NCBI RefSeq assembly: GCF_000826685.1
Contig: NZ_JROO01000049.1
Coordinates: 1 to 32,166 of the forward strand
Length of the DNA stretch: 32,166 bases
Direction of reading: 5' to 3'
From: Streptomonospora alba
GTDB lineage: Bacteria > Actinomycetota > Actinomycetes > Streptosporangiales > Streptosporangiaceae
Positions 22,339 to 32,166 of this stretch are shown here, in pieces (the stretch's first letter is position 1; each line of letters opens with the position of its first letter). Under the pieces are notes generated by a model that did no database searches, was not told the origin of the DNA, and saw nothing but the letters and a program-made list of their open reading frames with translations. Both the position numbers and the translations under genes were made by a program.

Positions 22339-24093
22339 TTAGTTCTGCTCCAGGCCCAGGGCGGAGTAGTCGTACATCTTGTACGCCTCGCTGAAGTAGA
22401 CGTTGCTCAGGCTCTCGGGCCGGTAGAGCAGCGCCTTCTGGTTCAGGTAGGGCAGGAACGTCGCCGACTCCATCGCCAGGGCGTTGACGTCGGAGTACAT
22501 CTGCTCGCGAGACGAGGGGTCGTCGGTGGTGGCCGACTTGTCGAGCAGCTTGTTGACCTCGGGGTCGTCCAGCTCGGAGAGGTTGGAGTTGCCCGCGTCC
22601 TTGATCGAGTCGCCGTGCATGATCTGCGACATGAACCCGTAGCCGGAGGGCCAGTCGGCACCCCAGCCGTAGGCGATGATGCCCAGTTCCTCACGCTTGA
22701 CGAACTCGGGCGAGCCGGCCTGCTCACTGGTGTAGGTGCCGGCCGGGTAGCCCTTGAGGTCGGTCTTGATGCCGTACTGCTGCAGGGACTGCTGCAGGGC
22801 CTCGGCGGCCTTCTTCTCCTTGTCGCGGTCGGACCGGTAGGAGATGTTGGTGGAGAAGCCGTCGGGCATCCCGCACTCCTCCAGGGCCGCCTCGGTCTTC
22901 TTCTTGCTGCCCGTCTGGCCCTCGGTGCCGTAGGGGGCCGTGTCCTTGTAGCCCGGGATGGAGGGCGGCAGCATGTTGGTCGCGATGTCGCCGGCGATGG
23001 AGCCGCCCCAGGCGCCCTGCATGGCGGTCTTGTCGGCGCCGTAGAGGATCGCCTCGCGGCAGGCCTTGTCGTCGAACGGCTTGACGTTGGGGTTGATCGC
23101 GAAGTACAGCAGGAACCCGGTCTGGGGGTTGTCGGCGTTGGCCTTGAGGTCGTCGTTGCGCAGGATGTCCTGGCGGGCCGACGCCTCGACGCCCAGGCCG
23201 GCGACGTCGACGTGCAGGTCGCCGTTGATCAGGCGCTTGTCCCGGTCGTTCTCCTCCTGCTTGAACTTGACCTGGACCTCGTCCGGGCGGTTGCGCGTCA
23301 GGGGATCGGTCTCGGGGTCGTACTCCTCGTTGCGCACCAGCGTGAGCTGCTGGCCGGGAGTCCACTCGCCCTTGAACTGGTAAGGACCGCTGGAGACGAC
23401 GTCGGTCTGGTACTGGGTACCCGTGTCGGCGTCGGCCGGGACCGGAGCGGTCTGCGGCATGGCGGCCAGGTAGTCGAACTCGGCGAACGGCTCCTTGAGG
23501 TGGAACTCGATCGTCCGGTCGTCGGGGGTGGTGACGCCCTCGAAGTTGTCGAGGTTGTCGTCCTTGTAGGGACCCTCGTAGTCGCCGGACTCCAGCAGCT
23601 GGAAGAAGTAGTTCGGGCCCTTGTTCAGCGACTCGGGGGCGAAGTTGCTGCGCGCGATGGCGTACTTGACGTCCTCGGAGGTGATGTCCGAGCCGTCCTG
23701 GAACTTCAGGTCCTTCTTCAGGGTGTAGGTCCAGGTCAGACCGTCGTCGCTGACCTCACCGAGGTCGGTGGCCAGATCCGGCACGGGCTCCTGGCCCTTC
23801 TGGCCGGGCTTTTGCGGATAGGTCACCAGGGTGCGCGCGTAGTAGCGCGTGAAGTCCCAGTTGGCGGCGTAGTAGGTGTTGCCCGGGTCGAGCGAGTCGA
23901 ACTGGTCGGAGTGGGCGTACTTGAGGGTGCCGCCCTTCTCCGCGCTCTCGTCGACCACGCTGCTGATGGCGGAGTCGTCGACGGAGATGTCGCTTCCGCC
24001 GCCGTCGTCGTTACCGCCGCCGCCTCCGCAGGCGGTCAGGACCATCGCCGCCGATATTCCGGCGGCGGCGAGTCCCAGCCATTTCTTACTCAC
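22339..24093 (-). CDS. Oligopeptide-binding lipoprotein, SBP family 5 (DppA/OppA type)
   Basis: 584-residue extracellular substrate-binding lipoprotein. Signal peptide with lipobox LTAC, Cys22 lipidated, then a Gly/Asp-rich tether. Family 5 features: GGTLKYAHSDQFDSLDPGNTY, the WTYTLKKDLKFQDGSDITSEDVKYAI block, VVSSGPYQFKGEW and C-terminal GWGADWPSGYGFM. Peptides are the likely ligand, but family 5 also binds nickel, sugars and other compounds, and the sequence does not settle this. GTG at 24093 lies 9 nt after AAAGG. Located between the two permease genes. Confidence 0.92.
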   Translation of the reverse strand: MSKKWLGLAAAGISAAMVLTACGGGGGNDDGGGSDISVDDSAISSVVDESAEKGGTLKYAHSDQFDSLDPGNTYYAANWDFTRYYARTLVTYPQKPGQKGQEPVPDLATDLGEVSDDGLTWTYTLKKDLKFQDGSDITSEDVKYAIARSNFAPESLNKGPNYFFQLLESGDYEGPYKDDNLDNFEGVTTPDDRTIEFHLKEPFAEFDYLAAMPQTAPVPADADTGTQYQTDVVSSGPYQFKGEWTPGQQLTLVRNEEYDPETDPLTRNRPDEVQVKFKQEENDRDKRLINGDLHVDVAGLGVEASARQDILRNDDLKANADNPQTGFLLYFAINPNVKPFDDKACREAILYGADKTAMQGAWGGSIAGDIATNMLPPSIPGYKDTAPYGTEGQTGSKKKTEAALEECGMPDGFSTNISYRSDRDKEKKAAEALQQSLQQYGIKTDLKGYPAGTYTSEQAGSPEFVKREELGIIAYGWGADWPSGYGFMSQIMHGDSIKDAGNSNLSELDDPEVNKLLDKSATTDDPSSREQMYSDVNALAMESATFLPYLNQKALLYRPESLSNVYFSEAYKMYDYSALGLEQN

Positions 24094-24172
24094 TGGCGAT
24101 TGCCTTTCTCTGCGCGATCAGTGGTGCGGGCACCGGTCGGGCGCGTTGCACCGGGGGTGGATCGGTGATGGG

Positions 24173-25171
24173 TCAGGACTGGGTGCGGGGGTCGAGCGCA
24201 TCGCGCAGACCGTCGCCGAAGAGGTTGAACGCCAGCACCGTCAGGAAGATCGCCAGACCGGGGGCGAGCATGAAGTTCGGTGCGGAGTCGTAGTAGTCGA
24301 CCGCTTCGGACAGCATGCCGCCCCAGGTGGCCGTGGGCGGCTCGACGCCGACACCGAGGAAGGAGAGCGCGGCCTCGAAGAGGATGTTGGTGGGGATCAG
24401 CAGCGTGGAGTACACGAGGATCGGCGCCACCAGGTTGGGCAGCAGCTCCTTGCGCAGGATGTAGAGGTTGCTCGCGCCCAGGCTGCGCGACGCCTCCACG
24501 AACTCGCGTTCGCGCAGGCTGAGGGTCTGGCCGCGGATGATGCGGCCGATGTAGGGCCAGTTGAAGAACCCGATGATGAACACCAGGATCGCGATGCGCA
24601 GCGCGTTGTCCTGCAGGCCGAAGGCGGCGTCGGGCAGCACGCCCACCAGCGCCATGGCGAACAGCAGCAGCGGGAAGGCCAGGAAGATGTCCATCAGGCG
24701 GCTGATCAGCGCGTCGACCCAGCCGCCGAAGTAGCCGGCGATGATGCCCATGATCGTGCCGAGGACCACCGAGACCAGGGTGGCCAGGAACCCGATGAGC
24801 ATGGAGATCCGGGCGCCGTAGACGATGCGGCTGAAGATGTCGCGGCCGGTCACCGGCTCGACGCCGAACAGGTAGTCGCCGCTCATGCCGCCCAAGCCGC
24901 CCATCGGCGTACCCAGGGCGGGGTCGATCATCTCGCGGTTCCACTGGTTGGGCGGGTGCCCCAGCAGGCCGGCGATCAGCGGCGCCAGGAGGGCCACCAG
25001 CGCCATCAGGACGACGAACGCGCCGCCGGTCATCGCGACCTTGTCCTTGCGGAGCCGCATCCAGGCGATCTGGCCCAGGGAGCGCCCGCGGTCGCGGACG
25101 CCGCCCGACGCGGCGATCGCCTCGGGCTCGGCCTCGTCGGCCGCCCCCGGTACGTCCAAAGGCGCGGTCAT
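24173..25171 (-). CDS. Oligopeptide ABC transporter permease, DppC/OppC type
   Basis: 332-residue permease, first gene of the operon. A 30-residue acidic N-terminus precedes SLGQIAWMRLRKDKVAMTGG, the OppC N-terminal motif, and the first helix. A periplasmic-side loop carries YLFGVEPVTGRDIFSRIVYGAR, followed by five more helices with the EAA motif REFVEASRSLGASNLYILRKELLPN and ALSFLGVGVEPPTATWGGML. ATG at 25171 follows GGGGGAG at 8-nt spacing. The operon order C-A-B-DF differs from the usual A-B-C-D-F. Confidence 0.94.
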   Translation of the reverse strand: MTAPLDVPGAADEAEPEAIAASGGVRDRGRSLGQIAWMRLRKDKVAMTGGAFVVLMALVALLAPLIAGLLGHPPNQWNREMIDPALGTPMGGLGGMSGDYLFGVEPVTGRDIFSRIVYGARISMLIGFLATLVSVVLGTIMGIIAGYFGGWVDALISRLMDIFLAFPLLLFAMALVGVLPDAAFGLQDNALRIAILVFIIGFFNWPYIGRIIRGQTLSLREREFVEASRSLGASNLYILRKELLPNLVAPILVYSTLLIPTNILFEAALSFLGVGVEPPTATWGGMLSEAVDYYDSAPNFMLAPGLAIFLTVLAFNLFGDGLRDALDPRTQS

Positions 25172-25200
25172 GACACCACTACTCCCCCACTAGTCCCGCT

Positions 25201-25216
25201 CTGTGCGGCGGCACAG
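25201..25216 (-). promoter_or_regulatory. Inverted repeat in the transporter operon leader
   Basis: CTGTGC-GGCG-GCACAG is a perfect 6-bp-arm repeat 30 bp upstream of the first permease gene. It could be an operator or a small leader hairpin. Confidence 0.3.
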
Positions 25217-25234
25217 TCTTCTCCATTCGGGATA

Positions 25235-25252
25235 TGTCGGAGATGCCCGACA
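25235..25252 (-). promoter_or_regulatory. Second inverted repeat upstream of the transporter operon
   Basis: TGTCGG-AGATGC-CCGACA has 6-bp arms and a 6-bp spacer, about 64 bp upstream of the first gene. The geometry fits a dimeric repressor site; no regulator can be assigned. Confidence 0.3.
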
Positions 25253-26017
25253 CACCCGTAAGGCGTGCACGACCGGTGGGCGCGCACGCCTGGACTCCGC
25301 GCCGAGCCGCGGAGGGTGCCCCGTGACTCGTATGCAGATGTGGCCGCTGAACCCGCAATGCGTGGACAGATGCAGCGCTACCGTCGGTCCAACGCGGCAC
25401 GGCGATCAATGTACGCCGCAGTACAGCACCGAACGTCCAATATCCGGCGATGTATCCCAATCGTGACGCGAGCACCACAGATCCGTCACCCGACGTGACC
25501 TGACCTTACGCAGGCGCGTCGGGACCGAGTGTGCACCACCGAGGACGGCGGTTTCGCCCGGCCACGCCCAGGTCAGGGACCCGACCGAAGCCTGAAGCCA
25601 TAATAAATGGCAATAAAGGACAAAGATCCCGTTCGCGGGGAAAATTTACTTCGCCGGTCGCAACCCGGCGGAGCGCCGGAACGGCGCCCCGCTCAAGACC
25701 GGTGGGAAACGGGGCCTGGCCTATCGCCGCCCTGTCGCGGCCGTCGCGCGTAATCGGCGGGCCGGGGCTCGGGAGACCCACGGGGCATCAGCGGGCTGCG
25801 CCGGCGGAGCACCGCGTCCGTGTGCGTGAGCGGTGCCGATCGGCGGTGCCCGCGTGCCCGGCGCCGCCGCGCGGATGCCGACCGTGTCCACGGTGACCGT
25901 CGAACACGGGAGCGCGTGCTGCGGTGCACGTGTCCCTGCACGCGGGCACAGGCGGTACCGCGCTCGGGCCGTGAGGCACCGTGCGGTCGGCCTTGCGGCG
26001 CGGGGCCGCGGTGCCGC

Positions 26018-26524
26018 CTACTCGATCCCGTGCTTGCGCAGCAGGTCCTCGATGTCGCCCAAGTCGTCGTCGCCGCTCGACTGCTGCTTCGCGCCCTGCG
26101 CGCCCTTTCCGGCGGTGCCCCCGGCACCGACCGCTCCACCGCCCGCGGAGTCGACGGCCCCGGCCGAGCCGCGGCCCTGTTCGGCCTCCGGGCTCCCGGC
26201 GCCCTTGCGCACGCCGACGCCGCGCGCCCGCATGACACCCGAGACCACCCACAGCACCACCGCCAGACCGGCGACGACGACGCCGGCCCACACGATCGGG
26301 TTGAAGGCGAGGGAGACGAAGAAGCCGATCAGGTCGGTGACCAGCCGCCAGAGTATCGTCATGAGCCCCATCAGGCCCGCGGCCAGGGGAAGCAGGGACC
26401 ACGCGACGCCGCGCAGCCCCGAGGCGGCGCCCCGGCGCCGCCAGAAAATCCACGAGACGATCAGCCCCACGACGGTGAGTGCGGCTCCCAGCATCGGACC
26501 TGCGATGGGCAACTGTTCCGGCAT
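26018..26524 (-). CDS. Small membrane protein with conserved-looking C-terminal motif
   Basis: 168-residue protein with three hydrophobic segments (about 7-31, 47-82 with a central break, 85-108), a Gly/Ala/Ser-rich linker (about 115-150) and a C-terminal acidic helix DLGDIEDLLRKHGIE. Similar actinomycete proteins combine such a membrane part with a terminal EEIL/DLLRKRGI-type helix; some are labelled cellulose synthase in databases, a label I would not transfer. The ATG at 26524 is preceded by GGAGGC with too little spacing, so the start is uncertain. It lies 62 bp from a 58-bp palindrome and downstream of metH on the same strand. Confidence 0.68.
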   Translation of the reverse strand: MPEQLPIAGPMLGAALTVVGLIVSWIFWRRRGAASGLRGVAWSLLPLAAGLMGLMTILWRLVTDLIGFFVSLAFNPIVWAGVVVAGLAVVLWVVSGVMRARGVGVRKGAGSPEAEQGRGSAGAVDSAGGGAVGAGGTAGKGAQGAKQQSSGDDDLGDIEDLLRKHGIE

Positions 26525-26585
26525 GCCTCCAGTCTTGCATCCGCGTCCAGCTCCGCACATCGGGTGCGTCCCCTAGGGATGTCGC

Positions 26586-26643
26586 GCCTGCTGCCCTCAG
26601 TCCTCGCGCGCCCGCGGGCGCGCGAGGACTGAGGGCAGCAGGC
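26586..26643. repeat. 58-bp perfect palindrome between metH and the small membrane protein gene
   Basis: Bases 26586-26614 are the exact reverse complement of 26615-26643, with no mismatch. After one mismatched pair two further pairs match. As RNA it would fold into a stem of about 27 bp with a 4-nt loop; as DNA it could extrude a cruciform. It begins 109 nt after the metH stop, beyond metH's own hairpin. Position suits a terminator or promoter insulator, but it is much longer than other hairpins here. Confidence 0.9.
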
Positions 26644-26652
26644 CCGGCGAAA

Positions 26653-26714
26653 CGCACGGCGCCGCCGGCCGGCAGGCGGGATCGGGTCCCGCGGCCGGTC
26701 GGCGGCGCCGTGCG
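26653..26714 (-). terminator. metH terminator, long composite hairpin
   Basis: Outer arms 26653-26672 and 26695-26714 pair over 20 positions with one G-T/G-U mismatch; inside, GCGGGA (26676-26681) pairs with TCCCGC (26687-26692). The hairpin starts 38 nt after the metH stop on the minus strand. No T-tract. Confidence 0.75.
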
Positions 26715-26751
26715 GAGTCGGCCCGCCCCTCAGAGGCGCACCGGTGTCAGG

Positions 26752-30222
<3,471 letters not shown>

Positions 30223-30230
30223 AATCTTCA

Positions 30231-30236
30231 ACTGTA
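30231..30236 (-). promoter_or_regulatory. -10 element of a probable leaderless metH promoter
   Basis: On the minus strand TACAGT (TANNNT type) is followed by 8 nt and the metH ATG. The region between has only AAGA as a weak ribosome binding candidate. Confidence 0.55.
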
Positions 30237-30573
30237 GTGTCGCCCGCTCCGCGCTTCCGGGTGCGGGGGTGCCCCCCGGGCATTTCATCCGAAAATACGC
30301 AGGTCAGGCGGCATGTGTTCAGCGCCACACGGCTGTGCGGCCCGTGGGGAATGAACGCGCGGCGCCGCTCGGTTATGCCCTTCGGGTCCTGAGCCATAGG
30401 GTGGCCGTGGTCCCTTGCGCGGCTCGCGCGGCGATCGGCGGCCGGTTGGCTGTCGCCGCCGCAGGCACGCGTGGTAGGCCTGTATGGCGCGTGGCAATCA
30501 CGCGCCATCGATCCGACGACTGGCCCGGATCCGCCGCAGAACGCGGCGCCCGGGAAACGTGAGGAGGCGGTCA
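30237..30573. other. 337-bp divergent spacer between metH and the PAC2 gene
   Basis: Contains the metH promoter, an imperfect 18-bp palindrome at 30324-30341 (GCCACACG/GCTGTGCGGC, one mismatch plus a central wobble) and the strong inverted repeat at 30484-30508. No gene-like frame was found apart from the upstream extension of the PAC2 gene, which lacks family similarity. Confidence 0.5.
30484..30508 (+). promoter_or_regulatory. Inverted repeat with perfect 10-bp arms upstream of the PAC2 gene
   Basis: ATGGCGCGTG (30484-30493), GCAAT, then the exact complement (30499-30508). It lies 65 bp before the GTG start, so it is either an operator or a leader hairpin. It also covers an alternative in-frame ATG at 30484. 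Confidence 0.55.
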
Positions 30574-31419
30574 GTGGCCGAGCTCGACAGCGCACCCGAG
30601 CTCGTCGAGCCTGTCATGGTTGCCGCGTTCGAGGGCTGGAACGACGCCGGCGAGGCCGCGAGCGCGGTCATCGAGCACCTGGCCTCGGCCTGGGACGCCG
30701 ACGAGCTGCTGGCACTGCAGCCCGACGACTACTACGACTTCCAGGTCTCGCGTCCGCGCGCGACCGTCGTCGACGGCGAGCACCGCGGCATCTCCTGGCC
30801 CAGCACGAAGGTCTCGATCGCCCGCCCCAAGGGCGCGCGCAACGACGTGGTGCTGGTCAGCGGCCCCGAGCCGAACATGCGCTGGCGGGGATTCGCCGGC
30901 GACCTGCTCTCCATCGCCCGCGAGCTGGGCGTCCGCCGCATCGTGCTGGTGGGCGCGCTGCTGGCCGATTCGCCGCACACGCGGCCGGTGCCGGTGACCG
31001 GCACCACCTCGCCCAGCGCGCTCCGCGGCTCGCTGCACCTGGAGCCCACCTCCTACGACGGCCCCACCGGCATCCTCGGCGTGCTGCACGACGTGTTCGG
31101 CACCGCGGGGCTGGACGCGGTGTCGCTGTGGGCGGCCGTGCCCCACTACGTCGCCCAGCCGCCGTGCCCCAAGGGCACCCTGGCGCTGCTGCGCCGCGTC
31201 GAGGACGTGCTCGATCTCACCGTGCCGATGGGCGACCTGCCCGAGGAGGCGCGCGCCTGGGAGCGCGGCGTCGACGAACTGGCCTCCGAGGACGAAGACA
31301 TCGCCGGCTACGTGCGCAGCCTGGAGGAGGCCAAGGACGCCGCCGAGCTGCCCGAGGCCACAGGCGAGGCCATCGCCCGCGAGTTCGAGCGCTACCTCAA
31401 GCGGCGCGGCCGCGGCTGA
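30574..31419 (+). CDS. PAC2-family protein (proteasome assembly chaperone-like fold)
   Basis: 281-residue cytosolic protein of the PAC2 family, whose bacterial members (for example M. tuberculosis Rv2125) have no settled function. Family blocks: VMVAAFEGWNDAGEAASAVIEHL near the N-terminus, RGISWPST, the GPEPNMRWRGFAGDLL segment, VLVGALLADSPHTRPVPVTG, YDGPTGILGVLHD and VSLWAAVPHYVAQPPCPKGTLALL. A helical acidic C-terminal part (about 215-281) ends in ERYLKRRGRG. GTG at 30574 follows GAGGAGG with 6-nt spacing; an upstream ATG at 30484 would add 30 basic residues without family character. From memory the metH/PAC2 pair is also adjacent in mycobacteria. Confidence 0.9.
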   Translation: MAELDSAPELVEPVMVAAFEGWNDAGEAASAVIEHLASAWDADELLALQPDDYYDFQVSRPRATVVDGEHRGISWPSTKVSIARPKGARNDVVLVSGPEPNMRWRGFAGDLLSIARELGVRRIVLVGALLADSPHTRPVPVTGTTSPSALRGSLHLEPTSYDGPTGILGVLHDVFGTAGLDAVSLWAAVPHYVAQPPCPKGTLALLRRVEDVLDLTVPMGDLPEEARAWERGVDELASEDEDIAGYVRSLEEAKDAAELPEATGEAIAREFERYLKRRGRG

Positions 31420-31467
31420 GGCCGCGAGCCGCAGGTTCCGTCCCGATCGCACGCGGCGCGGCGCAGG

Positions 31468-31486
31468 GCCCGGTCGGCAGCCGGGC
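31468..31486 (+). terminator. Hairpin after the PAC2 gene
   Basis: GCCCGG (31468-31473) pairs with CCGGGC (31481-31486) around a 7-nt loop, 48 nt after the stop. Further hairpins follow at 31529-31553 (11-bp arms) and 31578-31591, so the 234-bp gap to the converging gene is densely structured. Confidence 0.45.
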
Positions 31487-31528
31487 GCGTCGGCGGGCGC
31501 CGTGCGGCCTCGATCCCTTCGCGGCACC

Positions 31529-31553
31529 GGGCCGCGCCGACGCGGCGCGGCCC
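31529..31553. terminator. 11-bp perfect hairpin in the convergent gap
   Basis: GGGCCGCGCCG (31529-31539) and its exact complement (31543-31553) with a 3-nt loop. It lies centrally between two converging genes and can act in both directions. Confidence 0.55.
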
Positions 31554-31622
31554 TCCCCGACGTCTGCCACTCTTGCGGCCCCGCTCGGGGCTTCGCTCCG
31601 AACGCCTCCGGCTCCGCGCCGA

Positions 31623-31642
31623 CCGGGCGCCTCCCCGCCCGG
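31623..31642 (-). terminator. Hairpin after the ABATE-domain gene
   Basis: CCGGGC (31623-31628) and GCCCGG (31637-31642) pair around an 8-nt loop, 11 nt after the minus-strand stop. Confidence 0.4.
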
Positions 31643-31653
31643 CGCGCCGGCGC

Positions 31654-32070
31654 TCAGACCGTGATCGCGCGCCACTCGCCGGTGGCCAGCACCGCCGCCC
31701 AGGCGCCCGCGATGCGCGCCAGGCCGCGGCGGACCTCGTCGACGACCGCGGGCGCGAGCAGCTCCAGCTCGTCCTCCGGCGGCTCCAGCCGCACGGTGAC
31801 CCGCAGGCCGTCGAGGATTCGCTGGCCCCGCGCGATCGCCTCGTCGTCGTAGGCGGCTCCCCCGGCGCGGCGCAGCTGCGCCGCCAAGGCGTCGCGCAGG
31901 GAAACGGCCTCCTCGAAGTCGGCCATCGTGATGGGGATGGACCCTTCGGCCGCCAGCCGGTGCTTGCGCAGGAACGCCGCGAGGTCGGCGCGGTCGGCCA
32001 GACCGTCCCCGGTCGAGACGAACGCCTGAACGAGGGCTGCTGCGGGACTCTGCTGTGTGGGGGTGGTCAT
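31654..32070 (-). CDS. ABATE-domain protein lacking the CGNR zinc finger
   Basis: 138-residue protein resembling the N-terminal ABATE part of CGNR zinc-finger regulators: LVQAFVSTGDGLADRADLAAFLRKHRL, then the TMADFEEAVSLRDALAAQLR block and a helical end. In typical members the chain continues past a segment like this one (GEWRAIT) into a CxxxxC...CGNR zinc ribbon; here a stop follows at ITV and no Cys-rich sequence appears in any frame downstream. It is either a naturally short paralogue or a truncated gene. ATG at 32070 is used; an in-frame ATG at 32079 adds three residues. Ribosome binding sites are weak for both. Confidence 0.62.
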   Translation of the reverse strand: MTTPTQQSPAAALVQAFVSTGDGLADRADLAAFLRKHRLAAEGSIPITMADFEEAVSLRDALAAQLRRAGGAAYDDEAIARGQRILDGLRVTVRLEPPEDELELLAPAVVDEVRRGLARIAGAWAAVLATGEWRAITV

Positions 32071-32166
32071 GGCCACCATCACATCACGGACGGGCACACC
32101 GCCGTGACGCACACGGGGACCGCGTCCGATTCCGGCCGCACCGGACCCGCCCTGCGGTCGGCGCCT
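32071..32166. other. Window edge, upstream of the ABATE-domain gene
   Basis: 96 bp of GC-rich sequence with no recognisable gene or promoter before the window ends. Confidence 0.4.

Larger units (their letters stand above)
25172..26017. other. 846-bp region without a convincing gene, with AT-rich island
   Basis: Upstream of the transporter operon and downstream of the next minus-strand gene. Contains inverted repeats near the dppC-type start, two consecutive hairpins (25261-25291, 8-bp arms; 25295-25314, 7-bp arms) and an AT-rich stretch at about 25598-25652 that stands out in this GC-rich chromosome and holds the repeat GCCAT-AATAA-ATGGC (25597-25611). A 47-codon plus-strand frame (25323-25466) has GGAGGG 6 nt before its GTG but poor third-position GC (about 60%). 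I see no tRNA, known riboswitch or coding-type frame. Confidence 0.5.

Noticed and set aside
25323-25466. 47-codon frame with GGAGGG before a GTG, three cysteines in the product
   Set aside because: Third-position GC is only about 60%, unlike genes here; kept as a note in the intergenic entry.
25695-25745. Resemblance to cobalamin riboswitch core (CCGGTGGGAAACGGGGC on the plus strand)
   Set aside because: Lacks the conserved GCCACTG box and correct pairing order, and no plus-strand gene lies downstream. A covariance model search would settle it.
31420-31653. Search for a missing CGNR zinc-finger segment in other frames after the ABATE domain
   Set aside because: No Cys-rich CGNR-like sequence in any frame; region consists of hairpins instead, so a simple frameshift does not explain the short protein.

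Overview
The window is very GC-rich (roughly 72% by eye), has strong G/C third-position codon bias, many GTG starts and dense gene packing. Gene content (a complete chromosomal menaquinone branch, a DUF3040 protein, an HrdB/SigA-type sigma factor, metH next to a PAC2-family gene) indicates the chromosome of an actinomycete. The overall style fits the Nocardiopsaceae/Streptosporangiales (Nocardiopsis, Streptomonospora, Thermobifida and relatives), but genus cannot be fixed from the sequence alone. Nothing looks like a phage, integron, IS element or CRISPR locus.

Layout. (1) 1-4452: the 3' part of a class B-like penicillin-binding protein with a repetitive Tyr/Gly-rich cytoplasmic tail, then a DUF3040 membrane protein and a GHL10/DigH-like lipoprotein on the minus strand; this is a cell-wall block. 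(2) 4661-12337: menaquinone genes menF(+), menD(-), menC(-), menB(-) and menE(+), with a DUF952-Cupin_5 fusion protein inserted between menF and menD. Together these take chorismate to 1,4-dihydroxy-2-naphthoyl-CoA; menH, the thioesterase, menA and menG are not in the window. (3) 12338-14165: a principal-type sigma-70 factor behind what looks like overlapping oxidative-stress (SigR/SigH-type) and housekeeping promoters, closed by two hairpins, the second a classic intrinsic terminator. (4) 14300-19218: small membrane proteins and regulators (GntR/YtrA, a coiled-coil orphan, TetR, and a NarL-type response regulator and histidine kinase with a 4-bp gene overlap). (5) 19293-25171: a minus-strand oligopeptide ABC transporter in the unusual order permease C, binding lipoprotein A, permease B, fused D-F ATPase. 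(6) 25172-26017: about 846 bp without a convincing gene, including an AT-rich island. (7) 26018-32070: a small membrane protein, a 58-bp perfect palindrome, metH, a divergent PAC2 gene, and an ABATE-domain protein lacking the CGNR zinc finger.

The most distinctive signals are non-coding. Four genes (menF, the DUF952-cupin gene, menE, metH) have a TANNNT hexamer exactly 8 nt upstream of the start codon and no convincing Shine-Dalgarno sequence, so they are probably transcribed as leaderless or near-leaderless mRNAs. A fifth (tetR) has the same hexamer at 6 nt. Long perfect inverted repeats (58 bp after metH, 20 bp upstream of menD, 10-bp arms before the PAC2 gene) mark likely terminators or operators. 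I see no clearly novel defence or biosynthetic system; the best candidates for new biology are the DUF952-cupin protein in the menaquinone locus, the repeat tail of the PBP and the palindromes.
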